From contig JAIOPH010000030.1 in NCBI GenBank assembly GCA_021414005.1, forward strand, positions 142,990 through 206,989: a stretch of DNA of 64,000 nucleotides, written 5' to 3'. This DNA comes from Chthoniobacter sp. (lineage in GTDB: Bacteria; Verrucomicrobiota; Verrucomicrobiia; Chthoniobacterales; Chthoniobacteraceae). Below are positions 62,709-64,000 of the stretch, one piece after another; within the stretch, counting starts at the first letter, position 1, and each line of letters starts with the position of its first letter. A model generated the notes under the pieces. It did not search any database. It had not been told where the DNA came from and saw only the letters and a list, made by a program, of their open reading frames with translations. The position numbers and the translations under genes are program-made.

Positions 62709-63160
62709 CTACTGGGTTTTCAAGGTCCCTTTCCCCCGGACAAACTTGGGTAAGTTCTCCGCACTGTAGGTGCCTGGTGCCTGCACCTTGCCATCGAGGG
62801 AGAGTTTACCGATGCGCATCTCGCCCGGAAAGGCCAGATCCAACATGCCGCCTTCCACCAGGGAAACTTCCGTCTTGTCTCCGAGGCTGCGGACATTGGT
62901 CAGCAGCAGCGTGCCTTGTTTCACGGTTGTCGGGCCGGTGTAGGTGTTGTTGCCGGAGAGTGTCCAGGTGCCGGTGCCGGTTTTGGTGATGGCGGTGACG
63001 GCCTTGCCTTTGCGGTCAGGGTCCGGTCGGTGGTTTCACCTTTGCCGGTATAAGCCAGGGTGCTGCCGCCACTGATCATGATCTCCCCATCGGCATCGGT
63101 CTTGGGTGCGCCGAGGAGCAGCGCCAGCAGGGGTAGAGTTGATCTATGGTACTTTTGCAT
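62709..63160 (-). pseudogene. Autotransporter-type beta-strand repeat protein, frameshifted
   Basis: From ATG 63160 the minus strand gives a signal peptide (STLPLLALLLGAPKTDADG) and the start of a beta-strand repeat (EIMISGGSTLAYTGKGETTD). Near 63015 the frame breaks, and the next frame continues with AVTAITKTGTGTWTLSGNNT and YTGPTTVKQGTLLLTNVRSL, the hallmark of the autotransporter-associated beta-strand repeat (PATR), then RIGKLSLDGKVQAPGTYSAE and a stop at 62709. A single indel separates the halves. It may be a short dead relative of the large surface proteins of this phylum, or a sequencing error in a small intact gene. Confidence 0.65.
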
Positions 63161-63311
63161 CGTTTGTCGGAGTGGATTTACTAGGGAGTGCCACGGGGCG
63201 GTTCGGCTGTTGGGAAAACACACGCGCCGTTCTCCGCCGTCGCGACCAGGGCAAATTTTGCTTTCAAATCGTGTAGGGTAGAATATCCCCCGTCCGGCAA
63301 CCGCCCGCACC

Positions 63312-64000
63312 ATGTCCCTGCTCCGCCGCCTTTCCGTCGTCGAACAATCCGCCGCCCTCCTGCGCGAGGGCCTGCGGACGGGGCGCTGGAAGGGCCAGCT
63401 TCCCGGGGTGGTCCTGCTGGCGCAGGAACTCGGTGTCGCCACCAAAACGCTGCGCGCGGCGCTCCTCACCGTCGAGGCCGAGGGCCTGGTGAAAATGGGC
63501 GCGAACGGCCGCAGCCGTCATGTACCCGCGCGGGTCGCCCGCCGGAAGCGTCCGTTGCGAATCGGCATCCTGCTCTTCGACTCACTGGCCAATGAATCCG
63601 GCGTCAGTATGGAACTCTTCCTCGGACTCCACCACGCGTTGGAAGCGGCGGGATTCACCGTTTTTTTCGCGGAAAAATCGCAGCATGAACTGGGGCACAA
63701 TGTGCGTCGCATCGCCTCCCATGTGCGGAAAGCGCGGGCCGACGCCTGGGTGGTGAGCGCCGCACAGCGCGACGTGCTGGAGTGGTTCGCCGCGCAACCA
63801 TTCCCGACGCTGGCCCTGTTCGGACGCCGCGCCGGATTGCCCATCGCTGGCGTGGGGCCAAACAAAACGCCCGCCCTGCTCGCCGCCACACGCCAGCTCA
63901 TCGCCCTTGGCCACCGGCGCATCGTCATGGTCTGCCGTCGGCCGCGGCAGCCCGGGCCGGCGCCCATATTGAGCGCCTTTCTCGCGGAACTGGCCGCGCA
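63312..64000 (+). CDS. GntR-type/LacI-like transcriptional regulator (3' end cut by window edge)
   Basis: The frame from ATG 63312 is open to the window end (229 codons). Residues about 10-70 form a GntR-type winged helix: GLRTGRWKGQLPGVVLLAQE, LGVATKTLRAALLTVEAEGL. A linker (RKRPLRIGILLFDS) leads to a LacI/PurR-like sugar-binding domain (SMELFLGLHHALEAAGFTVF, ARADAWVVSAAQRDVLEWFA, LFGRRAGLPIAGVGPNKTPA, LIALGHRRIVMVCR). This hybrid type is common in Verrucomicrobiota sugar regulators. The gene is divergent from the beta-strand-repeat remnant, with 151 bases between them. Confidence 0.82.
   Translation, partial: MSLLRRLSVVEQSAALLREGLRTGRWKGQLPGVVLLAQELGVATKTLRAALLTVEAEGLVKMGANGRSRHVPARVARRKRPLRIGILLFDSLANESGVSMELFLGLHHALEAAGFTVFFAEKSQHELGHNVRRIASHVRKARADAWVVSAAQRDVLEWFAAQPFPTLALFGRRAGLPIAGVGPNKTPALLAATRQLIALGHRRIVMVCRRPRQPGPAPILSAFLAELAA

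Overview
The window looks like chromosomal DNA of a GC-rich, Gram-negative member of the Verrucomicrobiota (PVC superphylum). The evidence is family content: two DUF1501 / DUF1549-DUF1553 (planctomycete-type cytochrome) gene pairs, a PVC-type haem-binding dehydrogenase, sulfatases, a DUF4175/VWA pair, an autotransporter-type beta-strand repeat and a GntR-fold/LacI-type regulator. A class-level assignment (Opitutae or Spartobacteria type) cannot be supported from the sequence alone. No rRNA, tRNA, CRISPR array or transposase gene was recognised.

Layout. (1) 1-4584, plus strand: a complete-looking D-alanylation (dlt) operon in the order dltD-dltC-dltX-dltA-dltB. dltD is cut by the window edge and DltB carries an extra C-terminal domain. 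A convergent PHP-domain hydrolase follows (4591-5295). (2) 5760-14030, minus: one tight operon of a ThuA-like protein and two DUF1549/DUF1501 pairs. (3) 14306-15281: a small secreted protein and the broken start of a sulfatase gene. (4) 15584-25606, plus: ten tightly spaced genes, namely nrdR, an ATP-cone-like protein, a HIT protein, an isoprenylcysteine-methyltransferase-like membrane protein, a FabF-like ketosynthase, two large histidine kinases, a FadL-type porin and a third response-regulator/kinase hybrid. (5) 25613-39507: membrane and cell-envelope genes. These include an Ig/FN3-like protein, a DUF4175 and VWA pair, YidB, a coiled-coil protein, panD, a family 2 glycosyltransferase, a TVP38-type protein, a large transglutaminase-like protein and a DUF3445 protein. 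(6) 39748-43476: smc, followed by a decayed prenyltransferase/terpene-cyclase-repeat gene. (7) 44090-52393, minus: a polysaccharide-degradation cluster (sulfatase, PVC haem-binding dehydrogenase, jelly-roll lyase, PL10 pectate lyase, alpha/alpha-toroid enzyme).

(8) 52546-61283: a restriction-modification island. An intact three-gene module (beta-class methyltransferase, SF2 helicase-nuclease, small PD-(D/E)XK nuclease) sits between remnants of type I systems. The left side holds pieces of two different hsdM genes and the right side a piece of hsdR. One hsdM remnant is fused in frame to a 141-bp exact copy of the 3' end of the smc gene located 9.7 kb away. The other hsdM remnant contains in-frame insertions built of small hairpins. 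(9) 61340-64000: a 21-bp minisatellite, a small FN3 protein with a terminator, a frameshifted beta-strand-repeat gene, and the start of a regulator gene cut by the window edge.

The most unusual signals are the RM island with its extra nuclease gene, the smc fragment duplication, a set of hairpin-rich repeats that also enter coding sequence, the minisatellite open in several frames, and the dlt operon with DltX and a DltB fusion in a Gram-negative setting.
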